From: Rhodobacteraceae bacterium NBU2976
GTDB taxonomy: Bacteria; Pseudomonadota; Alphaproteobacteria; Rhodobacterales; Rhodobacteraceae
NCBI GenBank assembly: GCA_023630215.1
Contig: JALPRQ010000001.1
Location: 2,046,001-2,110,000 of the forward strand
DNA length: 64,000 bases
Direction of reading: 5' to 3'
The position numbers and the translations under genes are program-made. Position 1 is the stretch's first letter. Each line of letters opens with the position of its first letter. This document shows positions 48,936 to 57,123 of this stretch, piece after piece. The notes under the pieces are model-generated. The model saw nothing but the letters and a program-made list of their open reading frames with translations. It was not told the DNA's origin and did not search any database.

Positions 48936-48974
48936 GAATATTTTCCGCCTGATGGCATATGGCGGAACGTATTC
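48936..48974. promoter_or_regulatory. dyad operator candidate, AsnC/cys divergent promoter
   Basis: Inverted repeat of 14-base arms matching at 12 positions (GAATATTTTCCGCC versus GGCGGAACGTATTC) around 11 bases; the inner seven bases TTCCGCC/GGCGGAA are perfect. Three related ATTAT(T)CC(G) boxes follow at 49011, 49028 and 49040. It is placed as an Lrp-type operator would be. Confidence 0.6.
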
Positions 48975-49074
48975 CTTAAATCGCCAAGTGTGAAGCCTAT
49001 TTATCGGGAAATTATTCCATTTCTGACATTATCCGCTACATTATTCCGCAGCGAGACACAAAGGGGACGATTCC

Positions 49075-49365
49075 ATGCCGCAGGTTGTGACAGCCAATCA
49101 CCTACTCGAAGGGGACGTGATCTATCTGACCACTGACCGCACATGGACGCGTCATTTGACCGAGGCCGCACCGGTTACGGGGGACGACGCCGACGCGCTT
49201 CTGGCATTTGCCGAGGCGCAGGCAGGCAGTGTGGTCGGGGCATATCTTGCGGAGGTGGAGCTGGTGGACGGCAAACCCGCCCCCACCCATTTCCGCGAGG
49301 CCTTCCGCACCCGCGGCCCGTCCAACTATTTCCACGGCAAACAGGCGGAGAGCGCCGATGTATAA
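49075..49365 (+). CDS. DUF2849 domain protein of the sulfite-reductase operon
   Basis: 96 residues: QVVTANHLLEGDVIYLT, WTRHLTEAAPVTGDDADALLAFAEA, VVGAYLAEVEL and HFREAFRTRGPSNYF match DUF2849, almost always found before cysI in alphaproteobacteria. Function unknown; an accessory role in sulfite reduction is inferred. Overlaps cysI by eight bases. Confidence 0.88.
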   Translation: MPQVVTANHLLEGDVIYLTTDRTWTRHLTEAAPVTGDDADALLAFAEAQAGSVVGAYLAEVELVDGKPAPTHFREAFRTRGPSNYFHGKQAESADV

Positions 49366-51028
49366 GTATAACGACTTTGACGAAAAGTTTGTGCGTTCCC
49401 GCGTCCGCGAATTTCGCGGTCAGGTCGAACGCCGGATCAGCGGTGCGCTGACCGAAGATGAATTCCGCCCACTGCGCCTGATGAACGGCCTTTACCTGCA
49501 ATTGCACGCCTACATGCTGCGCGTGGCGGTGCCCTATGGCACGCTGAATTCCACCCAGATGCGCCAATTCGCCTATATCGCGGACCGCTGGGACAAAGGG
49601 TATGGTCATTTCACTACGCGCCAGAACATCCAGTTCAACTGGCCGAAGCTAAAGGATGTGCCTGATATACTTGACGCGCTGGCCGATGTGGAAATGCACG
49701 CGATCCAGACCTCCGGCAACTGCATCCGCAACGTCACCGCCGACCATTTCGCCGGCGCCGCTGCCGACGAGATCGAAGACCCCCGCCCAACGGCCGAGTT
49801 GCTGCGCCAATGGTCCTCCGACCACCCGGAATTCGCCTTCCTGCCGCGCAAATTCAAAATCGCCGTTAGTGGTGCCGCGCAGGACCGCGCCGTGGTTCGC
49901 GCCCACGACATCGGCATCTATATCCGCCGCAACGAGGCGGGTGAGCATGGTTACGAGATCGTCATCGGCGGCGGTCTGGGCCGCACGCCCATGGTTGGCA
50001 AAACCGTTCGCGAATTCCTGCCCAAGGACGATCTGCTGCCCTATCTGGAGGCAATCCTGCAGGTCTATAACCTGTCCGGCCGTCGCGATAACAAATACAA
50101 AGCCCGTATTAAAATTCTGGTCCACGAAACGGGGCTGGATGAGCTGAAAGAGCGTATTGAATCCACGTTTGTCGAAAAGAAAGCCGCGTTCAAAGGTGTG
50201 CCGCAGCGGATCATCGACGATATCACAGCGGCATTCCGTCCTGCGGATTTCGACAATACCCGCTCGGTTGCTGCCGAGGATAAGATAGACGCTGATCCGG
50301 TCCTGCGGTCTTGGGTCGATACAAACGTCGCGGAACATAAGAATCCCGCATATGCCATTGTCAGCATTTCGCTGAAACCTGTCGGCGGAACACCCGGCGA
50401 TGCGACGTCAGAGCAAATGCGAGTAATGGCGGATCTGGCCGAACAATACGGCCATGACGAACTGCGCGTCAGTCACGAGCAGAACATCATCCTGCCCCAT
50501 GTCCGCCGCGCCGATTTGCCTGCGATCCATGCGCAACTAAAGGCCGCGGGACTGGCCACCGCCAATATTGGCCTGATCTCTGACATTATCGCCTGTCCGG
50601 GGATGGATTACTGCGCGCTGGCAACGGCCCGATCGATCCCCATCGCGCAGGAGATCGCCCAGCGCTTTGACGAGTTGAAGCTGGAACATGAGATCGGCCC
50701 TATGAAGATCAAAATCTCGGGCTGTATCAACGCCTGTGGGCATCACCATGTTGGGCATATCGGTATTCTCGGCCTCGATAAGGCAGGCGTTGAGAATTAC
50801 CAGATCACGCTGGGCGGTGACGGCACGGAAACCACCACCATCGCCGAACGCGTTGGTCCGGGCTTCTCGGCCGAGGAATTGCTGCCCGCTCTGGAACGCC
50901 TGATCGAAGCATATCTGGAAAAACGCCTGTGGGCGCAGGAGACATTCCTGCAATGCTACCGCCGCCTTGGCCCCGATCCGTTCAAGGCCGCACTTTACCC
51001 CGAAGGGAGGCAGAAACATGCCGCTTGA
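49358..51028 (+). CDS. cysI: nitrite/sulfite reductase hemoprotein subunit
   Basis: 556 residues from the ATG at 49358. Two ferredoxin-like halves plus the siroheme-[4Fe-4S] ligands CX5C (Cys413, 419 in CPGMDYC) and CX3C (Cys456, 460 in SGCINAC). FTTRQNIQFNWPKL near 85 and RVSHEQNIILPHV are sulfite/nitrite-reductase repeats. Reduces sulfite to sulfide for cysteine synthesis, given the cysH neighbour. No flavoprotein CysJ gene is present, so ferredoxin is a likely electron donor. Confidence 0.94.
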   Translation: MYKYNDFDEKFVRSRVREFRGQVERRISGALTEDEFRPLRLMNGLYLQLHAYMLRVAVPYGTLNSTQMRQFAYIADRWDKGYGHFTTRQNIQFNWPKLKDVPDILDALADVEMHAIQTSGNCIRNVTADHFAGAAADEIEDPRPTAELLRQWSSDHPEFAFLPRKFKIAVSGAAQDRAVVRAHDIGIYIRRNEAGEHGYEIVIGGGLGRTPMVGKTVREFLPKDDLLPYLEAILQVYNLSGRRDNKYKARIKILVHETGLDELKERIESTFVEKKAAFKGVPQRIIDDITAAFRPADFDNTRSVAAEDKIDADPVLRSWVDTNVAEHKNPAYAIVSISLKPVGGTPGDATSEQMRVMADLAEQYGHDELRVSHEQNIILPHVRRADLPAIHAQLKAAGLATANIGLISDIIACPGMDYCALATARSIPIAQEIAQRFDELKLEHEIGPMKIKISGCINACGHHHVGHIGILGLDKAGVENYQITLGGDGTETTTIAERVGPGFSAEELLPALERLIEAYLEKRLWAQETFLQCYRRLGPDPFKAALYPEGRQKHAA

Positions 51029-51737
51029 TGCCAATTACCTGAACCTCGACTGGCGCGAGGAAGCCGCGCTGAATGTTCTGACACAATCGCTCAACGACGA
51101 GGATTTTGGTCGTGTTGCGATGGTGTCCTCGTTCGGGGCCGAAAGCGCCGTATTGCTGCATTTGGTCAGCCGCGTGAACCCTGACCTGCCAGTGATCTTC
51201 ATCGACACGCAGATGTTGTTTCAGGAAACGCTGGATTATCAACTGACGCTCGCCGAGCAATTCGGCCTGACCAACATCCAGCGCATCCGCCCGGAGGTAG
51301 AGGACATTCGCCGCAACGACCCGTTCGGCAACCTGCACCGCGCGGATACCGACAAATGCTGTGACTTCCGCAAAGTCCAACCGCTGGCCAAGGCGCTGGC
51401 AGGCTATGACAGCTGGATCAGCGGACGCAAGCGCCACCAAACAGCGAAACGCGCCGAGATGGATATTTACGAGGAAAGCGAAGGCAAGTTGAAGATCAAC
51501 CCGCTCGCCTTCTGGCGGCCCGAGGATATTCGCGGCTACATTGACCGCTACGACCTGCCCCGCCACCCGCTGGTGGACAAGGGTTTCTTGTCCATTGGCT
51601 GTGCGCCGTGCACCTCGGCCATCGCGGATGGCGAGGATCCGCGCGCGGGCCGTTGGCGTGGCCTTGATAAGGAAGAATGCGGCATCCATTTCGAAAACGG
51701 CAAGGTGGTCCGCCGCCCGTCGGTGGAGGCAGCATGA
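51018..51737 (+). CDS. cysH: assimilatory adenylyl-sulfate (APS) reductase
   Basis: 239 residues from the ATG at 51018 (GGGAGG upstream). PP-loop SSFGAESAVLL at 37-47, cysteine pair CC at 114-115 and CXXC at 195-198, which bind the [4Fe-4S] cluster of APS-type reductases, and catalytic Cys221 in ECGIH. The presence of all four cluster cysteines argues for APS rather than PAPS as substrate. Overlaps cysI by eleven bases and DUF934 by four. Confidence 0.94.
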   Translation: MPLDANYLNLDWREEAALNVLTQSLNDEDFGRVAMVSSFGAESAVLLHLVSRVNPDLPVIFIDTQMLFQETLDYQLTLAEQFGLTNIQRIRPEVEDIRRNDPFGNLHRADTDKCCDFRKVQPLAKALAGYDSWISGRKRHQTAKRAEMDIYEESEGKLKINPLAFWRPEDIRGYIDRYDLPRHPLVDKGFLSIGCAPCTSAIADGEDPRAGRWRGLDKEECGIHFENGKVVRRPSVEAA

Positions 51738-52141
51738 GCGTCATTGTCACCGACAAAGGTTTCGCCGCAGACGACCTCGGCCCCTTCACCCCGCTGGAGG
51801 ACCGCGCCGACGAGCGCCTGATCCTGCTTCCCAACGACAGCGACGTGGCCGATGTGAGGCCGATCTTCAACCAGATCGACGCCATCGCCATCCCGTTCCC
51901 CAGCTTCAGCGATGGTCGCGGATTTTCCCTTGCCCACCGTCTGCGTGTTGCTGGCTTCACCGGGAGGCTACGGGCGGTCGGGCACCTGATCTCGGACCAA
52001 TATTACCACGCCCGCCGTGCCGGGTTTGACGAGGTAGAGATCAGCGACGACCTCGCCGCCCGCCAGCCCGAAGCCGACTGGAAAGCCGAAACCGACTGGA
52101 ATCGCGAAACCTATCAGGACCGTTTGTTCGCCCGCGCCTAA
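51734..52141 (+). CDS. DUF934 domain protein
   Basis: 135 residues matching DUF934: PLEDRADERLILLPNDSDVADV, AIAIPFPSFSDGRGFSLAHRLR, LRAVGHLISDQYYHARRAGFDEVEI. Regularly the last gene of cysI-cysH operons; an accessory or sulfite-reductase-associated role is assumed. ATGA overlap with cysH. Its stop overlaps the convergent TRAP permease stop. Confidence 0.9.
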   Translation: MSVIVTDKGFAADDLGPFTPLEDRADERLILLPNDSDVADVRPIFNQIDAIAIPFPSFSDGRGFSLAHRLRVAGFTGRLRAVGHLISDQYYHARRAGFDEVEISDDLAARQPEADWKAETDWNRETYQDRLFARA

Positions 52142-53541
52142 AGCAAAAGATTGGGCAGAAACAGAACGATGGATGGGAAGGCGATGAGGCCCGCAATTGT
52201 TAGCGCATCGGCAACAAAGAACGGGGCGACGCCACGAAAAACATCCTGAACGGAAATGTCTGGTCGGACCCCCGCAACCACAAAGCAATTCAGCCCGATG
52301 GGCGGGGTGATCAGGCATAGTTCTGCCATTTTGACGACGATGATCCCGAACCAAATGGCACATCCGGTCGATGTCATCCCAAAGGCGCTGTCGGCAGCTT
52401 CGATCCCTACCCCGCCGTTAAGCGCGATCACCGCAGGATAGACGACGGGTAGCGTCAGAAGCAGCATCCCAATCGCATCCATGAACATGCCCAGCACAGC
52501 ATAGGCGCACAAGATCAGGATCAGCGTCAGAAGCGGGGATTGGTCGAGTGACGTTATCCAGTCCGAAAACGCCCCCGGCAAGTCAGCAAACCCCAGGAAT
52601 CGGACATAAATCAACACGCCCCAGATAATCGTGAAAATCATCACGGTCAGCTTAGCGGTTTCCAAAAGCGCGTCTTTGAGTTGCGGCCACCGCATACCTT
52701 TGTAAAGCGCGATCAGAAACACAACAAACGCCCCCAAAGCGCCCCCTTCGGTTGGGGTGCCCCATGCGTCACCGCCAAAGGGGTTGTAGATGAAGAAGAT
52801 GATGATCGCGACAACGAAGAATATCGGGAACGCGCCCGGAAGGGCTGCGAAGCGCTCTGTCCAGGTGAACCCGCTGACAGGCGGTCCCAAGGATTTCCAG
52901 ACCAGCGCCATCCCGACAACCAGCCCTCCGTAAATAACGGCCGAAAATGCCCCGGGCAGAAAGCCTGCCAGAAGCAGTCGGCCAACATCCTGCTCGACGA
53001 TGATGGCATAAATCACCAGAATTGCGGACGGCGGAATAAGGGAAGCGAGTGTCCCTGCCGCCGCAACCACGCCCGCCGCAAAGCGACGATCATACCCTTC
53101 GGCCAGCATCTCTGGGATCGCGATACGCGCGAATACGGCAGATGTGGCCACCGACGCGCCCGAGACAGCAGCAAATCCTGCAGTGGCAAAAACTGTCGAA
53201 ACCGCAAGCCCCCCGGGCAGCCAGCCAACCCAGCGTTTTGCGGCCTCGAAAAGGGCTTTTGTCAGTCCTGCGTAATAGGCAAGATACCCAATCAGGATAA
53301 AGGTTGGGATAAGGGACAAGGCCTGACTGGCAATTTTGGAATGCGGGACCTGACCGGCGGTTTTTACGGCGACTTCCAACGCCCAACCAAATTCATCAGG
53401 CGCATAGCCTTTGCGCGCCCAAAACACCCAGATCAATCCGACAACCCCCGCAAGTGCGGCGGCAAAGGCAACGCGCACGCCAATCAGGACAAGCAAAAGC
53501 AGAAACCCCGACACCCACAGACCGATTTCCAGATTATCCAT
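52138..53541 (-). CDS. TRAP transporter large permease (DctM)
   Basis: 467 residues, about twelve hydrophobic spans, with IASQALSLIPTFILIGYLAYYAG, FAAVSGASVATSAVFARIAIPEML, YGLV-like VIYGGLVVGMALV and LTPPIGLNCFVVAGV, all DctM/SiaM hallmarks. Longer than DctM (about 430) because of a loop near 230-290. Drives Na-coupled uptake of an organic acid with DctQ and DctP. Start overlaps DctQ by eight bases. Substrate unknown. Confidence 0.92.
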   Translation of the reverse strand: MDNLEIGLWVSGFLLLLVLIGVRVAFAAALAGVVGLIWVFWARKGYAPDEFGWALEVAVKTAGQVPHSKIASQALSLIPTFILIGYLAYYAGLTKALFEAAKRWVGWLPGGLAVSTVFATAGFAAVSGASVATSAVFARIAIPEMLAEGYDRRFAAGVVAAAGTLASLIPPSAILVIYAIIVEQDVGRLLLAGFLPGAFSAVIYGGLVVGMALVWKSLGPPVSGFTWTERFAALPGAFPIFFVVAIIIFFIYNPFGGDAWGTPTEGGALGAFVVFLIALYKGMRWPQLKDALLETAKLTVMIFTIIWGVLIYVRFLGFADLPGAFSDWITSLDQSPLLTLILILCAYAVLGMFMDAIGMLLLTLPVVYPAVIALNGGVGIEAADSAFGMTSTGCAIWFGIIVVKMAELCLITPPIGLNCFVVAGVRPDISVQDVFRGVAPFFVADALTIAGLIAFPSIVLFLPNLLL

Positions 53542-54175
53542 CGGCCTGCTCCAATCCCGAAACGGATTCCGCCTCGGCGGCGGCTACGGTTGCGGCATCT
53601 TCGATCAAGGGAACCGCGACGGGTGTTTGGGTGCCGGTTCGGATCGCACGACCGTATCCCCATAATTGCAGGCACAAGCGCAAGGATAACACCGCAAAGG
53701 CAACCGGAACGATCAGTTTGGCGGGCCAGATAGGCAATCCGATGTCAACGCTCGAATCCCGGCTCCAGTTTGGCATGGAAAAATCGAAACTGCGTTGAAA
53801 ATGTGCCCAGCTCCCCCAAACCAGCAGAACCATCACGATCAGGATGCACAGGGTCGAAAGAAATTCGACGCTCCACAGAACACGCCCGCGCAGACGTCCC
53901 AGCAAGATGTCCATGCGAATATGGCCACCTTGGCGCTGCGTATAGGATATGCCAGCAAACGCGATCAGCGGCATGATCAGTTGAATCCAATCAACATATC
54001 CACGCAAGGGTTGGTTAAAGATATTGCGGCCGCCGACCGAAACAACCGCGAAAATCATCAGCGAAAATGCCGCCAATCCGCTGATCAGTGCCATTACGGT
54101 TTCCAAACGGAATACGGCCCTATCCAGTCGACTTAACCAACTGTCGTCGGACATTACGGATGCGTAACCTGCCAT
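53534..54175 (-). CDS. TRAP transporter small permease (DctQ)
   Basis: 213 residues from the ATG at 54175, preceded by GGGGG. Four spans (VMALISGLAAFSLMIFAVVSV, WIQLIMPLIAFAGISYTQRQGGHIRMDIL, FLSTLCILIVMVLLVW, LIVPVAFAVLSLRLCLQLWGY) with the conserved RQGGHIRMD segment. The C-terminal 35 residues are an acidic tail. Scaffolds DctM in the membrane. Confidence 0.88.
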   Translation of the reverse strand: MAGYASVMSDDSWLSRLDRAVFRLETVMALISGLAAFSLMIFAVVSVGGRNIFNQPLRGYVDWIQLIMPLIAFAGISYTQRQGGHIRMDILLGRLRGRVLWSVEFLSTLCILIVMVLLVWGSWAHFQRSFDFSMPNWSRDSSVDIGLPIWPAKLIVPVAFAVLSLRLCLQLWGYGRAIRTGTQTPVAVPLIEDAATVAAAEAESVSGLEQADG

Positions 54176-54183
54176 ATCGCCCC

Positions 54184-54217
54184 CAAAAATAAGACCCCCT
54201 GCCCGAACAGGCAGGGG
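54184..54217 (-). terminator. attenuator between dctP and dctQ
   Basis: Perfect 8-bp stem CCCCTGCC/GGCAGGGG, 6-base loop, then minus-strand GTCTTATTTTT. It lies between the binding-protein gene and the permease genes, a position that favours excess binding protein. Confidence 0.85.
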
Positions 54218-54225
54218 ATCATGTG

Positions 54226-55227
54226 TCACTCGGCGAGTGTCGACAGAACAAGATCGTAAAGTTCCTGCGCAGGAAGGCCACGCGCAGTGTTATCCGCGAT
54301 CCAGGCAGCAGCGGCAGGGCCCGCAGCGGCAGCTTTGAACGCATCGAGTTCGGCATCACCGAAGCTAATCTGTTCGATTCCGCGTTCCTCCAATGCTGGC
54401 CACCAGGCGCTCATGGTTTCGGAATTGTAGAAGTCGACATAATAAGCCAGAGCTTCGTCAACAGACCCCAATAGAGCCTCGCGTTCGCTGTCAGTCAGGG
54501 CGTTCAACGCATCGGTGTTTACCACCACCGGGCAGTTGACAGTTCCCGGGTTAAGGTTGGTTGTCCACCAGTCCGCCCCTTCGATTGTTCCAAAGGACAT
54601 ATGCGCATGCGGTGCGAAACTGACAGCCGTCACAACGCCGCTGTCCATTGCCTGGCGCACCTCGGTGGCAGACATGGATGTCGGCACCGCCCCAACTGTT
54701 TCCATCGCAGCACCGATCCCCCCGGTCGCACGAACCGCCAGACCGGCAAAGTCTGTTAAACTTGTCGGGGCATCCCCTTTCCCAACAAAATTATACTGCG
54801 GCAGCGGCGAGGGCATCAGCAGCGTGGCATTCCAACGCGCAAGGTCGGCGATGGTCGCCGGATGCTGATAAATCGCCATTGAAACGGCAATTTCCTGTTC
54901 CAGCGATGTTACCCCCAGAAACGGCAGTTCCAGAACCGTGATGGAAGGATTCTTGTCGGGGTGATACCCGGCGCAGAATTGCGCCATTTCGAACGCACCG
55001 ATCGATATCCCGTCCAGATTCTCGGTATTTGCACTAAGTCCCCCATAAGAGATATTCATGGTGAACTCGCCATTGGTCTTCTCGGACACCAGTTCGGCCA
55101 GCTTCTCGATATGTTCCGTGAACGCCCGTCGCGCACCCCAAACCGATACATTCCATTCGGTTGCGGCAACCTCGGTCACAGCGAATGCGCTTATTATAGA
55201 TGTCGTGATTAAGAGTTTTGTTGTCAT
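54226..55227 (-). CDS. TRAP transporter substrate-binding protein (DctP)
   Basis: 333 residues with signal peptide about 1-22 (IISAFAVTEVAA-TEW). DctP fold: GARRAFTEHIEKLAELVSEKTNGEFTMNISYGG, FVGKGDAPTSLTDFAGLAVRATGGIGAAMETVGAVPTSM and the conserved Arg of the VRATGG segment that binds the substrate carboxylate. GGAGGA ribosome site. No catabolic enzyme or regulator sits beside it, so the ligand cannot be guessed. Confidence 0.9.
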   Translation of the reverse strand: MTTKLLITTSIISAFAVTEVAATEWNVSVWGARRAFTEHIEKLAELVSEKTNGEFTMNISYGGLSANTENLDGISIGAFEMAQFCAGYHPDKNPSITVLELPFLGVTSLEQEIAVSMAIYQHPATIADLARWNATLLMPSPLPQYNFVGKGDAPTSLTDFAGLAVRATGGIGAAMETVGAVPTSMSATEVRQAMDSGVVTAVSFAPHAHMSFGTIEGADWWTTNLNPGTVNCPVVVNTDALNALTDSEREALLGSVDEALAYYVDFYNSETMSAWWPALEERGIEQISFGDAELDAFKAAAAGPAAAAWIADNTARGLPAQELYDLVLSTLAE

Positions 55228-55725
55228 TGTGTCCTCCCTGTGTTTTGCAAAACGATAACCGTGTCGGGGAATTTATGTCTACCCACTAATCCCTTTGGGT
55301 GGGTCTTCATGCCCTAGCCTCTCATACAGGTTGTCGCTGAGAATCGTGCATAGATTCGCGCAGAGTGCCGTGGCGACCTAGGGTAAGGTCCCGTATAATT
55401 TACCTTTTGAAAAAAATTTTTGAAAAACTTCGGGAGATTGGTGCTTTTATTTTACGTTATATTTCTGACACTTAACCGCCAGTCTAGCGCGGACTCTACT
55501 TTGGGTTTAGCCCAATTGCGTTTTTCACACCCTTTGCCCCATTTCTGCCCCATTTGGTTGGTTAGTTGTGTCCCGGAAGGTTTAGGACATGCCTTTGTCA
55601 GATCAATGGTTGTAGTTGGATCAGAATTCTGACATCAGAATATGTTTAGCCCTTCCGGGCGTTGAGTACGGGCTCGATTTCGGGCCAAGCTTTTTAAAAC
55701 TAGGATCCTTGGAAAGGGAATCGAA
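55228..55725. other. 498-base gene-free region upstream of flp pilin
   Basis: No convincing ORF on either strand. It holds an imperfect inverted repeat ACCCAC/GTGGGT (55281/55299), a consensus TATAAT at 55394, two TTTTGAAAAA boxes 13 bases apart (55405, 55418), two TGCCCCATTT boxes 11 bases apart (55535, 55546), and GCCC-TTCC-GGGC near 55649. It probably contains the dctP promoter at the left and a long regulated leader or promoter for the pilin gene at the right. Confidence 0.55.
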
Positions 55726-55938
55726 ATGAAACTGTTCGCAAACTTTGCAAAAAATGAATCCGGTGCTGTTACGGTTGACTGGGTTGTTCTGACCGCAGCT
55801 ATCGTTGGTATCGCGATTGCAGTTCTGACCGTCATCGCAGGCGGCATCAACACTGCATCCAACAACATCAACAACGACCTGACCGCTGACTCTTCGGGTC
55901 CGGCAGCTCTGATCACTTCTTCGGGTTCGGGCTCCTAA
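55726..55938 (+). CDS. flp: Flp-type pilin (Tad pilus)
   Basis: 70 residues. Short basic leader MKLFANFAKNES, then the prepilin cleavage region GAVTVDWVVLTAAIVGIAIAVLTVIAGG (single hydrophobic helix) and a Ser/Gly-rich C-terminus. The glutamate-tyrosine pair of classical Flp pilins is replaced by Val-Asp-Trp, a variant I recall from other Rhodobacterales. Major pilin of the Tad pilus. Strong AAGGGA ribosome site and a strong terminator indicate high, separate expression. Confidence 0.85.
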   Translation: MKLFANFAKNESGAVTVDWVVLTAAIVGIAIAVLTVIAGGINTASNNINNDLTADSSGPAALITSSGSGS

Positions 55939-55962
55939 TAGCCTAACCTAAGGGTTACAATG

Positions 55963-55991
55963 AAAAGCCGGGAGATCGCTCCCGGCTTTTT
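55963..55991 (+). terminator. rho-independent terminator after flp
   Basis: 12-bp stem AAAAGCCGGGAG/CTCCCGGCTTTT with ATCG loop and T-run, 25 bases after the pilin stop. Confidence 0.9.
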
Positions 55992-56116
55992 GCTTTTGAG
56001 GCGGCGGAAAACGGACCAATTGTTCACATTCAATCATATGATTGAAATTGACAGGTTGTCAGACTATTACATGACAGAGTAAAAGAGCGTTCGCGTTTAA
56101 CGTCACAGGGACCCCC

Positions 56117-56956
56117 ATGCGTATAGTTTTCTTTCTGATTCTTCTTGTTGGCCTGGGCCTTGCCGGAACCGGGGCATACATGGTTATGCAGATGGTGAAT
56201 GATTACGAGGCGCAACTCGCCGCGGAAAAACGCAATCGCGTGGTGCCAATTGAAATGACCGAAGTCATCGTCGCAAAAGCACGCCTGCCATTTGGCAAAT
56301 CACTTGTTGCCGCAGATATCGAAATCATTCCTTGGCCCGCTGATTATGTCCCCTTTGGCGCGTTTTCAGATGTTGATGCACTTTTGGGCAATGATCCCGA
56401 CAAACCCCGCGCGATTCGTGCAATCATCGAGCGGCACGAGCCCATTCTGATGGCAAAAGTCACAGATTTTGGCGAAGATATCGGTCTGCGCGGCCGAATT
56501 TCCGACGGCATGCGCGCCTTTACACTTAAAGTTGACGTGACATCCGGCGTGTCCGGGTTTTTGCAGCCAAACGACCGGGTCGATATATTCTGGACCGGGA
56601 ATGATGGTGAAGGGCAAACCATAACACAGTTGATCCTGGAAGCCGTGCGCCTGATCGCTATCGACCAGACCGACACCGAAGATCCCCTTGCGCCACGTAT
56701 TGCAAAGACCGTTACCGTTGAGGTGTCGCCAGAGGTTGTCGCCAAACTGACACAGGCGCAACAAACAGGTCGGATTACCCTGTCTTTGCGTAGCGCAGGT
56801 GATGAATCTTCTATCGAGGACCAGATCCGTGTCGATACGCGTGATGTGACCGGAAACGAGGTTCAACAGGTCGAAAGAGCACGTGTTTGCACCATTCGGA
56901 CACGCCGTGGCACCGAAATAATAGAGATGCAAACCGCCTGCCCCGAAGGCGAGTAG
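56117..56956 (+). CDS. cpaB: Flp pilus assembly protein CpaB/RcpC
   Basis: 279 residues. N-terminal membrane anchor (4-26), then a SAF domain (about 45-110; VIVAKARLPFGKSLVAADIEIIPWPADYVPFGAFSD) and RcpC/CpaB C-terminal domain (MRAFTLKVDVTSGVSGFLQPNDRVDIFWT). Periplasmic partner that supports the CpaC secretin. No cpaA prepilin peptidase gene lies between it and flp. Confidence 0.9.
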   Translation: MRIVFFLILLVGLGLAGTGAYMVMQMVNDYEAQLAAEKRNRVVPIEMTEVIVAKARLPFGKSLVAADIEIIPWPADYVPFGAFSDVDALLGNDPDKPRAIRAIIERHEPILMAKVTDFGEDIGLRGRISDGMRAFTLKVDVTSGVSGFLQPNDRVDIFWTGNDGEGQTITQLILEAVRLIAIDQTDTEDPLAPRIAKTVTVEVSPEVVAKLTQAQQTGRITLSLRSAGDESSIEDQIRVDTRDVTGNEVQQVERARVCTIRTRRGTEIIEMQTACPEGE

Positions 56957-57123
56957 TGCAAAAAAGTCACAAAAGACATTGAATTTCCTAGATAATAGAG
57001 TCTGAAACCCGGCTTTTCGGAAAATCTTTGTTGAAATGACGATCTGATTCGCGCAATGTCCGCCTCATAGACACAGTAAATGTGCAATTAACAACCACGA
57101 GTGGTTTTGAGAGGCAGGATCAC

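Noticed and set aside
55420-55632. 70-codon plus-strand frame in the pilin leader
   Set aside because: TTG start without ribosome site, biased composition of AT-rich repeats, no recognisable family.
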